From a bacterium (lineage in GTDB: Bacteria > UBA9089 > UBA9088 > JAGUXG01): DNA of 13,914 nucleotides. Where the stretch lies: the NCBI GenBank assembly GCA_020061965.1, contig JAGUXG010000105.1:1-13914 (forward strand), written 5' to 3'. How positions within the stretch are numbered: position 1 is the stretch's first letter; each line of letters starts with the position of its first letter. The notes below the pieces were generated by a model, which searched no databases, was not told the DNA's origin, and worked only from the letters and a program-made list of their open reading frames with translations. Positions 13,837 through 13,914 of the stretch are shown here, one piece after another. A program made the translations under genes and the position numbers.

Positions 13837-13860
13837 AACTTTGGCAAATTTGCAAAACTT
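13837..13860. promoter_or_regulatory. 24-bp dyad-symmetric sequence, operator-like
   Basis: AACTTTGGCAAA and TTTGCAAAACTT are inverted copies matching at ten of twelve positions, with a perfect 10-bp palindrome GCAAATTTGC in the centre (13844-13853) and no loop. Zero-loop symmetry fits a site for a dimeric regulator better than an RNA hairpin. It is about 200 bp upstream of the nuclease start and could serve that run or a gene beyond the window. Confidence 0.35.
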
Positions 13861-13914
13861 GAGCAAAATCTGCTGTTTTTCTTGACCAATCGCTTTAAGT
13901 TCAAATGTCAAAAT

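Overview
The window (about 40% G+C) is packed with protein-coding genes and has no rRNA, tRNA, CRISPR array or insertion sequence that I can see. The mix suggests a flagellated, didermic, anaerobic bacterium of an uncultured or deep-branching lineage. A FliK-type hook-length protein indicates flagella, an O-antigen-ligase-type polymerase indicates surface glycans, and an oxygen-sensitive radical-SAM activase indicates anaerobic life. The taxon cannot be fixed from this sequence alone; candidate-phylum bacteria (Desantisbacteria- or Omnitrophota-like) are only a guess.

Left block, plus strand (1-4336): the C-terminal part of a FliK-like protein (5' end outside the window) overlaps by ATGA an 805-residue O-antigen ligase/polymerase-like membrane protein with a C-terminal TPR domain. 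A 77-bp gap holding a 7-bp-period repeat follows, then a metallo-beta-lactamase-fold hydrolase. This gene converges, with only 6 bp between stops, on the right block.

Right block, minus strand (13634 down to 4343): nine genes in one direction, mostly overlapping or abutting. In transcription order they are a standalone Fe-S PD-(D/E)XK (RecB/Cas4-like) nuclease, a LeuD-type isopropylmalate dehydratase small subunit, MoeA, a membrane-anchored transglutaminase-like protein, HisC, a 20-repeat HEAT protein, an LPG-synthase/flippase-like membrane protein (PF03706 type), an NrdG-like radical-SAM activating enzyme, and a small probable winged-helix protein. Seven of the eight junctions have stop/start spacing of 42 bp or less, and six are true overlaps, so this reads as a single long transcription unit of functionally mixed genes. 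Start sites include one TTG and one GTG, both at coupled junctions.

Right edge (13635-13914): a 280-bp non-coding stretch upstream of the nine-gene run. It holds a possible promoter placed so close to the first ATG that the message would be leaderless, an 8-bp-period direct repeat inside an imperfect inverted repeat ending in T6, and a 24-bp near-perfect dyad that looks like an operator.

No obvious defence or mobile system is present. The parts most worth a second look are the HEAT scaffold with its locally amplified repeats and unknown C-terminal domain, the stand-alone Fe-S nuclease, the TPR-polymerase coupled to a flagellar gene, and the short-period repeats in the two sizeable intergenic gaps.
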